A stretch of DNA of 7,617 bases from RUG11867 sp964553435 (lineage in GTDB: Bacteria; Bacillota_I; Bacilli_A; RF39; UBA660), in assembly GCA_964553435.1 (NCBI GenBank), contig CAZKKM010000072.1:1-7617 (forward strand). The letters run 5' to 3'. Below the pieces are notes generated by a model. It had not been told where the DNA came from. It was given only the letters and a program-made list of their open reading frames with translations, and made no database searches. Below, piece by piece: positions 1 through 6,172 of this stretch. Made by a program: the position numbers and the translations under genes. The first letter of the stretch is position 1. Every line of letters starts with the position of its first letter.

Positions 1-33
1 GTTTTCCTTTCTATGTGTGCCTTGAACGAATGT

Positions 34-40
34 GAAAGGA
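34..40 (+). promoter_or_regulatory. Ribosome binding site deciding the metG start
   Basis: GAAAGGA lies 12 bases before the ATG at 53. It overlaps the alternative in-frame GTG at 32, which would therefore be without a site of its own, so the ATG is preferred. The spacing is a little long. Confidence 0.6.
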
Positions 41-52
41 ATGGAACTTACT

Positions 53-1591
53 ATGGGAAAAAAGTTTTACATCACGACACCGATTTATTATCCATCGGAC
101 AATTTTCACATCGGCCATTGCTATAGCACTATAATTGCCGATTCGATAGCTCGCTATAAGAGACTCGATGGCTATGACACTTACTTTTTAACAGGAAGTG
201 ACGAGCACGGTCTGAAAATTGAAACAAAAGCACGGGAAGCGGGAGTCTCACCACAAGAATATGTAGATAAAATTGTCGAAAATGCAAAAGATCTCTGGCG
301 AAGTCTCGATATCACTTATGACAGATTCATTCGTACCACGGATGAAGACCATGTCAAAATTGTCCAAAAAATATTTAAAAAACTATATGATCAAAAAGAC
401 ATCTATAAAGGGGAGTACAAAGGATTATACTGTACACCTTGCGAATCGTTTTGGACACCAACTCAAGCCAAAGACGGACTATGTCCCGACTGTGGTAGAC
501 CTGTACACGAAGTGAGCGAAGAAGCTTACTTTCTCAAACTATCGAAATATCAAAAAGAACTAGAAAGATACATCGAAGACCATCCAGAATTTATTCAACC
601 GGAATCACGGAAAAATGAGATGCTCAACAATTTCATAAGACCGGGGCTCGAAGACTTATGTGTTTCGAGAACAAGTTTTACTTGGGGAATACCCGTTTCC
701 TTTGACGAAAAACACGTAGTCTATGTCTGGCTAGATGCTTTGAGCAATTATATAACGGCACTCGGATATCTCACCGATGATGACTCGAAATTCCAAAAAT
801 ATTGGCCTGCCGATGTACATATTGTTGGGAAAGAAATAGTTCGTTTTCACACGATTATTTGGCCGATCATTCTCATGGCACTCGATCTACCTTTGCCACA
901 TAAAGTATTCGGACATGGATGGCTCATCATCGAAGGCAATAAGATTTCTAAAAGCCTTGGAAACTATCGCGATCCTCGAGAATACATCACTAAATACGGA
1001 GTAGATGCTGTACGATACTTTGTCCTAAGAGAAATACCTTTTGGTAACGATGGAAATTTCTCGGAAGAAGCACTCGTCAACAGAACTAACTCCGATTTGG
1101 CAAACATTTGGGGCAACCTTTTAAATCGAACAATAGGCATGGCAAACAAATATTTCGATGGACATGTTGTCGATAAAAAAGTTTCTGAACGTATCGATGA
1201 GGAACTATGTGCCCGTCTTTTAGAACTTAAAAAAATGACTGATGAAAAGGTCGACTCTCTCGAAATATCCAAAGTTCTCGAAACGATATTCGATACTTTG
1301 CGCATGAGTAACAAATACATCGATGATACGACTCCTTGGATACTTGCAAAAGATGAGACTAAAAAGGATAGACTCGAAACCGTTCTATATAACATTCTCG
1401 AATCGCTCCGCATCACAGCTATTCTTCTTCGCCCGTTCCTGCCTGCGAGCTCAGAAGATGCCCTCACTCAATTGAATCGATTAAATGAGACTTTTGAAGA
1501 TGCAAAATACTCAGAAGACAACGAATATACTCTCACAAAAGAACCGCATGCGCTTTTCCAAAGACTGGAATATATAGTAGATACAGAATGA
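53..1591 (+). CDS. metG: Methionyl-tRNA synthetase, short form without C-terminal tRNA-binding domain
   Basis: This cytoplasmic class I enzyme charges tRNA-Met with methionine using ATP. The 512-residue product shows the ATP-binding HIGH motif (H19-I-G-H22, just after the IYYP strand), a zinc-knuckle-like insertion with four cysteines (C127, C130, C144, C147), the WLDAL active-site segment near residue 226, and a KMSKS-type loop (K297-I-S-K-S301). The C-terminal half is the helical anticodon-binding domain. Many Firmicutes MetRS are about 650 residues and end in an EMAP/Trbp111-like dimerisation domain; here the protein stops just after the anticodon domain. An in-frame GTG at 32 would add seven residues, but it lies before the AAAGGA at 35-40, which looks like the ribosome binding site for ATG 53; the MGKKFYITTPIYYP beginning is also typical. 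Its promoter lies outside the window. Identification is secure; the exact start is fairly sure. Confidence 0.97.
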   Translation: MGKKFYITTPIYYPSDNFHIGHCYSTIIADSIARYKRLDGYDTYFLTGSDEHGLKIETKAREAGVSPQEYVDKIVENAKDLWRSLDITYDRFIRTTDEDHVKIVQKIFKKLYDQKDIYKGEYKGLYCTPCESFWTPTQAKDGLCPDCGRPVHEVSEEAYFLKLSKYQKELERYIEDHPEFIQPESRKNEMLNNFIRPGLEDLCVSRTSFTWGIPVSFDEKHVVYVWLDALSNYITALGYLTDDDSKFQKYWPADVHIVGKEIVRFHTIIWPIILMALDLPLPHKVFGHGWLIIEGNKISKSLGNYRDPREYITKYGVDAVRYFVLREIPFGNDGNFSEEALVNRTNSDLANIWGNLLNRTIGMANKYFDGHVVDKKVSERIDEELCARLLELKKMTDEKVDSLEISKVLETIFDTLRMSNKYIDDTTPWILAKDETKKDRLETVLYNILESLRITAILLRPFLPASSEDALTQLNRLNETFEDAKYSEDNEYTLTKEPHALFQRLEYIVDTE

Positions 1592-1599
1592 TACTTGTC

Positions 1600-1642
1600 G
1601 ACTGTGTGAATAAAAAAAATATTTCACACAGTCTTATTATTT
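1600..1642 (+). terminator. Rho-independent terminator after metG
   Basis: A perfect 11-bp stem, GACTGTGTGAA at 1600-1610 with TTCACACAGTC at 1623-1633, encloses a 12-base A-rich loop and is followed by a T-rich run (TTATTATTT). It begins nine bases after the metG stop, separating metG transcription from tatD, which has its own promoter. Confidence 0.9.
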
Positions 1643-1656
1643 CCTGGGAAATAATA
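1635..1656. promoter_or_regulatory. Palindrome upstream of the tatD promoter, possible operator
   Basis: Ten-base arms, TATTATTTCC and GGAAATAATA, are separated by two bases. The site ends one base before the predicted -35 of tatD and overlaps the T-rich tail of the metG terminator. Its core TATTTCCTGGGAAATA differs by one base from the palindrome at 2370-2385. It could bind a dimeric regulator next to RNA polymerase, or simply be a second hairpin of the terminator region. No known regulator is assigned. Confidence 0.45.
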
Positions 1657-1657
1657 C

Positions 1658-1686
1658 TTTACTTTTGTTCATATAAACTCTATACT
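1658..1686 (+). promoter_or_regulatory. Predicted sigma-A promoter of tatD
   Basis: -35 TTTACT (1658-1663) and -10 TATACT (1681-1686) are separated by 17 bases, matching the consensus at 4 and 5 of 6 positions. The predicted transcript starts near 1693, at the AGAGGTG ribosome binding site, so the untranslated leader would be very short. Confidence 0.65.
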
Positions 1687-1704
1687 TTAAAGAGGTGATT
1701 AATT

Positions 1705-2451
1705 ATGTTTACTGATACGCACTGCCATATTTTAAAAGAATACTATGAAGATATAGACACAGTCGTACGAGAAGCGGAAGCCAGAGGTATAACCAAGATG
1801 ATCGTAAACGGCACCAATCTAGCTACAAATCTCGAAGTATTGAGTTTAGCTCAAAACTATAAAGCCATCTATGCTGCTATCGGTTATCACCCCGAAGACC
1901 TAGCCGATTTTCGAGAAGAAGATTTAAATGAAATCGAAGAGAACATCGATAAAATCGTCGCCATCGGCGAAATCGGTCTCGATTATCACTACGAACCATG
2001 TGATCGTATATCTCAAATGAAACTTTTTCGGCGACAGCTGGATATCGCTCAAAAATATCACAAGCCAGTTATCGTCCACTCTCGCGATGCTACAGAAGAT
2101 ACGATAAAAATTTTAAAAGAATATCCTGAAGTCACTGGCTCCATACATTGTTTCAGTGGGAGCATCGAAACAGCGAGAATATATATAGAAATGGGATATA
2201 AACTCGGTTTCGGCGGAGTTTTAACCTTTAAAAATGCCCATCTCAAGGATGTTCTCAAAAAGATACCTCCTTCAGCAATTCTACTCGAAACAGATTCTCC
2301 GTATCTTTCACCCGAACCAGTTCGTGGAACTGCAAATACTCCAGCAAATATTTCTCACATAGTCGATTTTATTTCCCGGGAAATATCGCTATCACCCGAA
2401 GAGATAAGTCACATAACAGAAAAAAACGTACGCGACCTTTTTGACATTTGA
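1705..2451 (+). CDS. tatD: TatD-family metal-dependent hydrolase (DNase)
   Basis: This is a cytoplasmic TIM-barrel metallo-hydrolase of the TatD family, whose members act as 3'-5' deoxyribonucleases and in some bacteria as D-aminoacyl-tRNA deacylases (B. subtilis YabD). The 248 residues are the usual family length. The metal ligands are all present: H6 and H8 in DTHCH, E89 in IGEIGLDYHY, H125 in VIVHSRD, H148 in SIHCFSG and D197 in LLETDSPYL. The ATG follows AGAGGTG with normal spacing. Position directly after metG is the conserved Firmicutes order (metS-yabD). No hairpin follows the stop codon, so transcription may run on into the next gene, whose own promoter overlaps the end of this one. 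Family assignment is secure; which of the two activities dominates cannot be told. Confidence 0.96.
   Translation: MFTDTHCHILKEYYEDIDTVVREAEARGITKMIVNGTNLATNLEVLSLAQNYKAIYAAIGYHPEDLADFREEDLNEIEENIDKIVAIGEIGLDYHYEPCDRISQMKLFRRQLDIAQKYHKPVIVHSRDATEDTIKILKEYPEVTGSIHCFSGSIETARIYIEMGYKLGFGGVLTFKNAHLKDVLKKIPPSAILLETDSPYLSPEPVRGTANTPANISHIVDFISREISLSPEEISHITEKNVRDLFDI
2370..2385. promoter_or_regulatory. Perfect 16-bp palindrome inside tatD, near-copy of the site before tatD
   Basis: TATTTCCCGGGAAATA is self-complementary throughout and matches 15 of 16 bases of the core at 1638-1653. It lies in the tatD coding sequence, about 55 bases upstream of the -35 of the following gene, a distance at which a regulator could act. 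Its codons read Phe-Ile-Ser-Arg-Glu-Ile, so coincidence is possible. Confidence 0.4.
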
Positions 2452-2469
2452 TTATATTTGTGATAAAAT
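2441..2469 (+). promoter_or_regulatory. Strong sigma-A promoter of the 3D-domain gene
   Basis: A perfect -35 TTGACA (2441-2446) is followed after 17 bases by TAAAAT (2464-2469), preceded by the extended -10 TG at 2461-2462. The -35 box lies in the last codons of tatD. The predicted start near 2476 leaves only about 17 bases before the ATG. This is the best promoter in the window. Confidence 0.85.
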
Positions 2470-2492
2470 TGTCAACATAAGGAGTAATGATT

Positions 2493-3041
2493 ATGAAGAA
2501 AGTGCACATGCTGTACAAAGTAATCTGTTCGACAATACTCGTCGGTATAATTCTCAGTTTTCAAAACAGCAGTATCACGAGCACAACTGCGACGACCAAC
2601 ACTAACCTTAATAAAAATGTCGATTTAAATGCCATGGCAAAAGTTATAAAGAATTTCCAAGAAAACGATTTGAGCACAGTTTTAGATACATATAACGGTA
2701 CTTTGACAGGATATGTCGCCGATTGTCCTCTATGCTCCGGTCGCTTAGGCTGTACTGGGCAAAATGTCCTCGATGGCACAACATCCTATTACGACTCTCA
2801 ATATGGAGAAGTTCGAATAGTGGCTTCTTCTGCTAATTTACCTTGCGGTTCGATTGTCCGTTTTAAAAACGATACTCTTTCGTTAAATGGAGAGATAACA
2901 GCTATCGTCCTCGACCGTGGGGTCACAGGTACGACATTAGATTTGCTCGTCGACACGGTAGATACGGCCATCAAAAAGGTGGGAAGTAAAAAGATAAATT
3001 ACGATGTACTGAGATTCGGATGGACTCGTGAAATATCATGA
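2493..3041 (+). CDS. Small secreted or membrane-anchored 3D-domain (double-psi beta-barrel) protein
   Basis: The 182-residue protein starts with a basic end and a hydrophobic segment (about residues 7-23), a signal peptide or anchor, so the rest should lie outside the membrane. A Ser/Thr/Asn-rich linker follows (about 25-45), then from about 68 a 3D-like domain as in lytic transglycosylase and Rpf/YabE-type cell-wall proteins. The 3D core shows the SANLPCGSIVRF strand, D141-R-G and the TLDLLVD pattern (D150, D154). Four cysteines (C78, C81, C87, C118) surround the domain start, like the CPKC entry of typical 3D domains, and could form disulfides or bind metal. The gene sits where B. subtilis has yabE but lacks the DUF348 and G5 repeats of YabE. 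AAGGAG at 2479-2484 is only two bases from the ATG at 2487 but eight from the ATG at 2493, so 2493 is chosen. Likely role: peptidoglycan binding or cleavage. The domain call is fairly sure; the activity is inferred. Confidence 0.8.
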   Translation: MKKVHMLYKVICSTILVGIILSFQNSSITSTTATTNTNLNKNVDLNAMAKVIKNFQENDLSTVLDTYNGTLTGYVADCPLCSGRLGCTGQNVLDGTTSYYDSQYGEVRIVASSANLPCGSIVRFKNDTLSLNGEITAIVLDRGVTGTTLDLLVDTVDTAIKKVGSKKINYDVLRFGWTREIS

Positions 3042-3054
3042 GTCTTTTTCTTTT
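3023..3054 (+). terminator. Terminator overlapping the stop codon of the 3D gene
   Basis: GACTCGTGA (3023-3031) pairs with TCATGAGTC (3036-3044), nine pairs including one G-U, with a four-base AATA loop and a TTTTTCTTTT tail. The stem includes the last codons and the TGA stop at 3039-3041, so ribosomes finishing the gene would cover the hairpin. It should separate this gene from rsmA. Confidence 0.85.
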
Positions 3055-3064
3055 GAAACAAATG

Positions 3065-3073
3065 TGTTAACAT
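3065..3073 (+). promoter_or_regulatory. Weak candidate extended -10 for rsmA
   Basis: TGTTAACAT fits the TGN-TANNAT pattern, with TAACAT matching the -10 at four of six positions. No good -35 lies at the right distance, only T-rich sequence. It is proposed because the upstream terminator implies a promoter somewhere in 3045-3080. Confidence 0.3.
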
Positions 3074-3090
3074 TAGAAGGGTGATTACTT

Positions 3091-3879
3091 ATGACAAAAT
3101 TTCAATTTAAAAAAAAATATGGACAAAATTTTCTACAAGATGAAGCAATCATTTCTAAAATCGCTTCGACGATAAATCCGTCCTCTCGCGATCTCATCAT
3201 TGAAATCGGTCCTGGTGCAGGCGCTCTCACCAAGAAACTTAAAGACCACAATTGCCAATTGATAGCCTTCGAAATAGATGAAGATACAAAAAAATACTTG
3301 CTTCCACTAAAAAACGAGCACACTGAAATCTTCTATGGTGATTTTCTCACAATTGATCTACAGAAATTCTTACAAAATCGCACATATGATAAATTGTATT
3401 TTGTTGGCAATTTGCCATACTACATAACAACTCCCATCATCGAAAAGATCATCGACTCACATATTCCTCACGAAAGTTTAACGATCATGGTTCAAAAAGA
3501 AGTAGCCGACCGTTTCACTGCGACCCCACAACATAAAGAATATGGTCTCATGACTGTTTTATTGCACTATTGGTACGACACGATAAAAGTGATCGATGTC
3601 CCTCGAAATGCCTTTTATCCGTCTCCAAAAGTAGACAGTACAGTCCTCAAACTTATCAAAAAAGAGCCGCTTCCGGTTGATTACAAAAACCTCAAAGCTA
3701 TTTTAAAAGCTTCCTTTCAATTCAAAAGAAAAACAATCTTGAACAACTTGAAAGAATATGATAGACTAACACTCGAAAAAGTTCTTAATGAACATGGATA
3801 CACCCTGTCTAATAGGCCAGAAGATCTAAACCTTCAAACCTACGTCGATCTTGCCAACCGCCTTACAAAGAGTGATTAG
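3091..3879 (+). CDS. rsmA: 16S rRNA (adenine-1518/1519-N6)-dimethyltransferase
   Basis: RsmA (KsgA) transfers four methyl groups from S-adenosylmethionine to the two adjacent adenines in the 3'-terminal loop of 16S rRNA during late 30S assembly. The 262 residues are of normal length. Visible are the KKYGQNFLQD start, the SAM-binding motif I EIGPGAGALT (38-47), acidic E61 after strand 2, D84 in YGDF, the catalytic N6-adenine motif NLPYY (107-111), and the FYPSPKVDS segment (175-183), followed by the helical C-terminal domain. The ATG follows GAAGGGTG at good spacing. In Bacillus relatives this gene follows rnmV, which is missing here. No terminator is seen before the next gene 23 bases away, so it probably heads a three-gene transcript with the two membrane proteins downstream. 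Confidence 0.97.
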   Translation: MTKFQFKKKYGQNFLQDEAIISKIASTINPSSRDLIIEIGPGAGALTKKLKDHNCQLIAFEIDEDTKKYLLPLKNEHTEIFYGDFLTIDLQKFLQNRTYDKLYFVGNLPYYITTPIIEKIIDSHIPHESLTIMVQKEVADRFTATPQHKEYGLMTVLLHYWYDTIKVIDVPRNAFYPSPKVDSTVLKLIKKEPLPVDYKNLKAILKASFQFKRKTILNNLKEYDRLTLEKVLNEHGYTLSNRPEDLNLQTYVDLANRLTKSD

Positions 3880-3902
3880 ATGACAGAAAGGAATGATATA
3901 AC

Positions 3903-4619
3903 GTGAACCTTTTCTATACGATAGACCAAAGAAAACTGACAGTTGTGACACATAGTGGAGTTCGGGTTTTTAAATTTGCATCGAATGCACAAGCCACCGA
4001 TGCACAAAGCCTGCTCCTTCTCGAAAACGAAATTGAAACAGCAGAGAAACTATTACATACAAAACAAAATGCAATGCAGGAAAACATCTCAAATAAAATA
4101 CAAGATTTTTTCCATTGCCTAATCCTTCCATTGCTTTTTGCTTTGATACCTGTCGCATTGACTTTTATGACCGCATCAGGGACAGTCCATACGCGTTTCG
4201 GTGAAATCTCCGCGCGCCTTTCAACATTCATTTCTACAAACATCATTTTTCTTCCCGTAGCGGCCATCTTTTTTGGATCCGGACTATACAAAATTCTCAA
4301 TAGAAAACGAAAAAGAGAACAAATCTCGAAAGAAATGGAGCTTTTAGAAAAAGAGCTGTCGAACAAAAAGGAATTGCTTGATCGTCTCAACTGTCAAATG
4401 ATGCTCACTCAAACTCCTATCAAACTATACTCGCTAGAAGGTTACACGACAAACTACCGCAAATCTCTCGACGAGAGACTTGCCGAATTACATCGCATAA
4501 AATCTGATCTTGTACCCGATAGACAACCATCCACTGCCCGCACACACAATCCAAACAGTGAGAATGCTTCACATATGACTTTAAAGCCAAAAAACAAAAG
4601 AAAGGAAAAAACACCATGA
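3903..4619 (+). CDS. Unrecognised membrane protein: two TM helices plus coiled coil, first of a paralogous pair
   Basis: I do not recognise this 238-residue protein. An N-terminal region of about 70 residues with a charged helix (about 38-68) is followed by two hydrophobic segments (about 70-91 and 108-131), a very basic stretch (NRKRKR, 133-138) and a Glu/Lys/Leu-rich coiled-coil helix (about 138-165), then a hydrophilic, Asn/Lys-rich tail. By the positive-inside rule both ends should face the cytoplasm, with a short outside loop. Residues 41-87 align without gaps to residues 36-82 of the next protein (ENEIETAEKLL against ENDVDTLDKIL; IPVALT against LPVAFT). The start is GTG, ten bases after AAAGGA (3887-3892); no ATG fits. 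The stop overlaps the next ATG, so the two are coupled and probably made together. Function unknown; a membrane scaffold or sensor complex is a guess. Confidence 0.85.
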   Translation: MNLFYTIDQRKLTVVTHSGVRVFKFASNAQATDAQSLLLLENEIETAEKLLHTKQNAMQENISNKIQDFFHCLILPLLFALIPVALTFMTASGTVHTRFGEISARLSTFISTNIIFLPVAAIFFGSGLYKILNRKRKREQISKEMELLEKELSNKKELLDRLNCQMMLTQTPIKLYSLEGYTTNYRKSLDERLAELHRIKSDLVPDRQPSTARTHNPNSENASHMTLKPKNKRKEKTP

Positions 4620-5350
4620 ACGCAGATTATATTATAAAAGGAAGCACGACATACGTTGCCGATGAAAACGGACTTCACGAAAGACCGACGACGACGAACA
4701 TCGGAAAAGTTATAAGATTCGAAAATGATGTCGATACCCTAGATAAAATATTGAGTGAAAAAGAATCTTTACTGGAAAATGCCACTTTTAAAAAGAAAAG
4801 TTATTTTAAATCCATACTGATGTGGAACATCATCTCTTTTTTGCTTCCTGTTGCTTTCACTGGAAGTATAGGCCTAATCGATCTATTGAACGGTTTTTGT
4901 CAGCAATCATCTTACTTAGAAGGGTTTAAATTTTTTGCATCTATTTGTTGGGGAACAGGATTATTTTCGAACGTTTTAAATATTCCGATGTATCTCTGTT
5001 ATCAAAGCGAAGAAAAGACATTGTCTAAGCTCGTATCATACTTACAGATAAAAAAAGAACAGGCGACCACTGCTCTAACTGAAATGCGAAAACAAAGTCG
5101 TCTCACTTCCGACCGAAACGAAAGCAAAATAACTTCTCTCAAATCTTACAATGAAAACCTCGAAACATCACTTTGTCGCCGAGCAATCATCATCGAAAGA
5201 TTATCTTCCCTTAGAGAAGATTTAAAAGAAAGCAAAATTGAATCTACCATAGATACTCTCAAAGACGAAGGATTCTCGACGCAGGAAATAGCTGAAGCTA
5301 AATCCGACATGATTAAGACATTATCCATAAAAAAGAAAAACGAAGAATGA
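4616..5350 (+). CDS. Unrecognised membrane protein: two TM helices plus long coiled coil, second of a paralogous pair
   Basis: This 244-residue protein is not recognised. It has the same plan as its upstream neighbour: an N-terminal segment with a charged helix (about 36-58), two hydrophobic helices (about 67-90 and 104-128), then a long charged helical region (about 131-210) likely to form a coiled coil, and a short end with a helix-turn pattern (DEGFSTQEIAEAKSDMI, 217-233) of the kind used for protein contacts. It is acidic to neutral in the tail where its partner is basic, which would suit heteromeric pairing. ATG 4616 overlaps the previous TGA (ATGA), with AAAGGA at 4601-4606. A terminator follows the stop. 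Homology to the neighbour is seen directly in the gap-free alignment of the helix and first TM; the role is not known. Confidence 0.85.
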   Translation: MNADYIIKGSTTYVADENGLHERPTTTNIGKVIRFENDVDTLDKILSEKESLLENATFKKKSYFKSILMWNIISFLLPVAFTGSIGLIDLLNGFCQQSSYLEGFKFFASICWGTGLFSNVLNIPMYLCYQSEEKTLSKLVSYLQIKKEQATTALTEMRKQSRLTSDRNESKITSLKSYNENLETSLCRRAIIIERLSSLREDLKESKIESTIDTLKDEGFSTQEIAEAKSDMIKTLSIKKKNEE

Positions 5351-5362
5351 TTATTATACTGT

Positions 5363-5408
5363 AGAAAGAATTATCGATATAATGCTCTTCGCTAATTCTT
5401 TTTTCTTG
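5363..5408 (+). terminator. Terminator after the paired membrane-protein genes
   Basis: AAAGAATTA (5365-5373) pairs with TAATTCTTT (5393-5401), with A-T and G-U pairs extending it outwards and a three-base CGA/TCG inner stem. Six T residues at 5399-5404 overlap the 3' arm. The loop is long (19 bases) and the stem AT-rich, so efficiency may be moderate. It ends the presumed rsmA transcript. Confidence 0.75.
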
Positions 5409-5435
5409 CCTACCTAACTTCAATCATGCTATAAT
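5406..5435 (+). promoter_or_regulatory. Extended -10 promoter of the HD-GYP gene
   Basis: A perfect TATAAT (5430-5435) preceded by TG at 5427-5428, with -35 TTGCCT (5406-5411, four of six) at 18 bases. The predicted start is near 5442, giving a leader of about 32 bases with AGGAG at 5463-5467. Confidence 0.8.
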
Positions 5436-5447
5436 TGAATTACCTAA
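5411..5447. repeat. Symmetrical direct and inverted repeats around the HD-GYP promoter
   Basis: TACCTAA occurs at 5411-5417 and again at 5441-5447, exactly 30 bases apart (about three helical turns), bordering the -35 and covering the predicted start. Between them an inverted repeat, TTCAAT (5419-5424) and ATTGAA (5434-5439), brackets the -10. The arrangement resembles a repressor-controlled promoter, but no regulator family is assigned. Confidence 0.45.
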
Positions 5448-5473
5448 GATGATGTGAAAGGTAGGAGTACCGT

Positions 5474-6172
5474 ATGATAAGCTTTAATATATTTAAACAT
5501 CGAGACGATAAAAAGGAGATGGAAGCATTTTACGAGATGTTCAAAGTCACTAAAAAGACACTCAGATCTTCGATCAAAAATGACAAAAAACTTGCGCAAC
5601 TCATGGATCTTTTGAAACTCAATGAGAACATCGAAAAGTTGGAAGAAGGTAGCAAAACGGGACATACTCTTCGAGTTGCCTATCTTTCAAAGAAGATGGC
5701 TGAAGCTGCCAATCTCCAAGAAAAAGAAATATCCGACGTATATTTCGCTGCATTATATCACGACATTGGTAAAGCCAAAATATCGCCCAAAATCATCGGT
5801 AAACCTGGACCTTTGACTGACGAAGAATATGGAATTGTCAAAACTCATGTCGAATTGGGCACAGAAATGCTCACCGGCCTCGTCTCAGACGAAGTCATCG
5901 ACATAATTGCGAATCACCATGAGCGAATGGATGGAAGTGGATATCCCAAGGGTATCGTTCCTGAAAGTACAGGAGCAAAAATTATCGCTATTGTCGATTC
6001 TTACGATGCCATGACTTCAAAAAGAGTGTACAACGACCCCAAAAGTCACGACATTGCTTTCCAAGAACTCAAAATGTGTACTGTCCCTCGCGACCAGGGC
6101 GGAATCGGCCACTTGTACGATCAATACTTAGTCGATATATTGATCGATATTGAAAGCAAGGAAGCAAACTAA
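5474..6172 (+). CDS. Stand-alone HD-GYP domain protein, probable cyclic-dinucleotide phosphodiesterase
   Basis: HD-GYP proteins are metal-dependent phosphodiesterases that hydrolyse cyclic di-GMP (some act on cGAMP). The 232-residue product has a short charged helical lead (1-60), no membrane segment, and then the catalytic domain: H64, H96-D97 with the HDIGK signature (96-100), H125 in KTHVELG, H148-H149-E150, the GYP triad at 156-158 within RMDGSGYP, and D175 in IVDSYDAM. All expected metal ligands are present. The end of the domain is unusual: where family members normally have a GTQFDP-like segment this one reads CTVPRDQGGIGHLYDQYLV. No receiver, PAS or GAF domain is attached, so input must come from another protein or from expression. 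AGGAG lies six bases before the ATG. It is a single-gene unit between two hairpins. Domain sure; substrate unproven. Confidence 0.92.
   Translation: MISFNIFKHRDDKKEMEAFYEMFKVTKKTLRSSIKNDKKLAQLMDLLKLNENIEKLEEGSKTGHTLRVAYLSKKMAEAANLQEKEISDVYFAALYHDIGKAKISPKIIGKPGPLTDEEYGIVKTHVELGTEMLTGLVSDEVIDIIANHHERMDGSGYPKGIVPESTGAKIIAIVDSYDAMTSKRVYNDPKSHDIAFQELKMCTVPRDQGGIGHLYDQYLVDILIDIESKEAN

Noticed and set aside
1..52. End of a T-box or other leader before metG
   Set aside because: The T-rich first bases could be the tail of an attenuator, but no stem or T-box core is inside the window.
964..1467. Reverse-strand open frame of 167 codons within metG
   Set aside because: It lies wholly inside a certain metG, has a Ser/Arg-rich product without recognisable motifs, and is explained by the frequent TCGA and CTC codons of the coding strand.
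3914..4390. Reverse-strand open frame of 158 codons opposite the first membrane-protein gene
   Set aside because: It has low-complexity Ser/Phe/Arg content and no independent promoter; the forward gene has a ribosome binding site, coupling to the next gene and a paralogue, so the reverse frame is a shadow.
5374..5392. TATAAT-like word in the terminator loop after the paired membrane genes as a promoter
   Set aside because: It has no suitable -35 and lies inside the hairpin; the TATAAT at 5430 has extended -10 context and proper spacing and is preferred.
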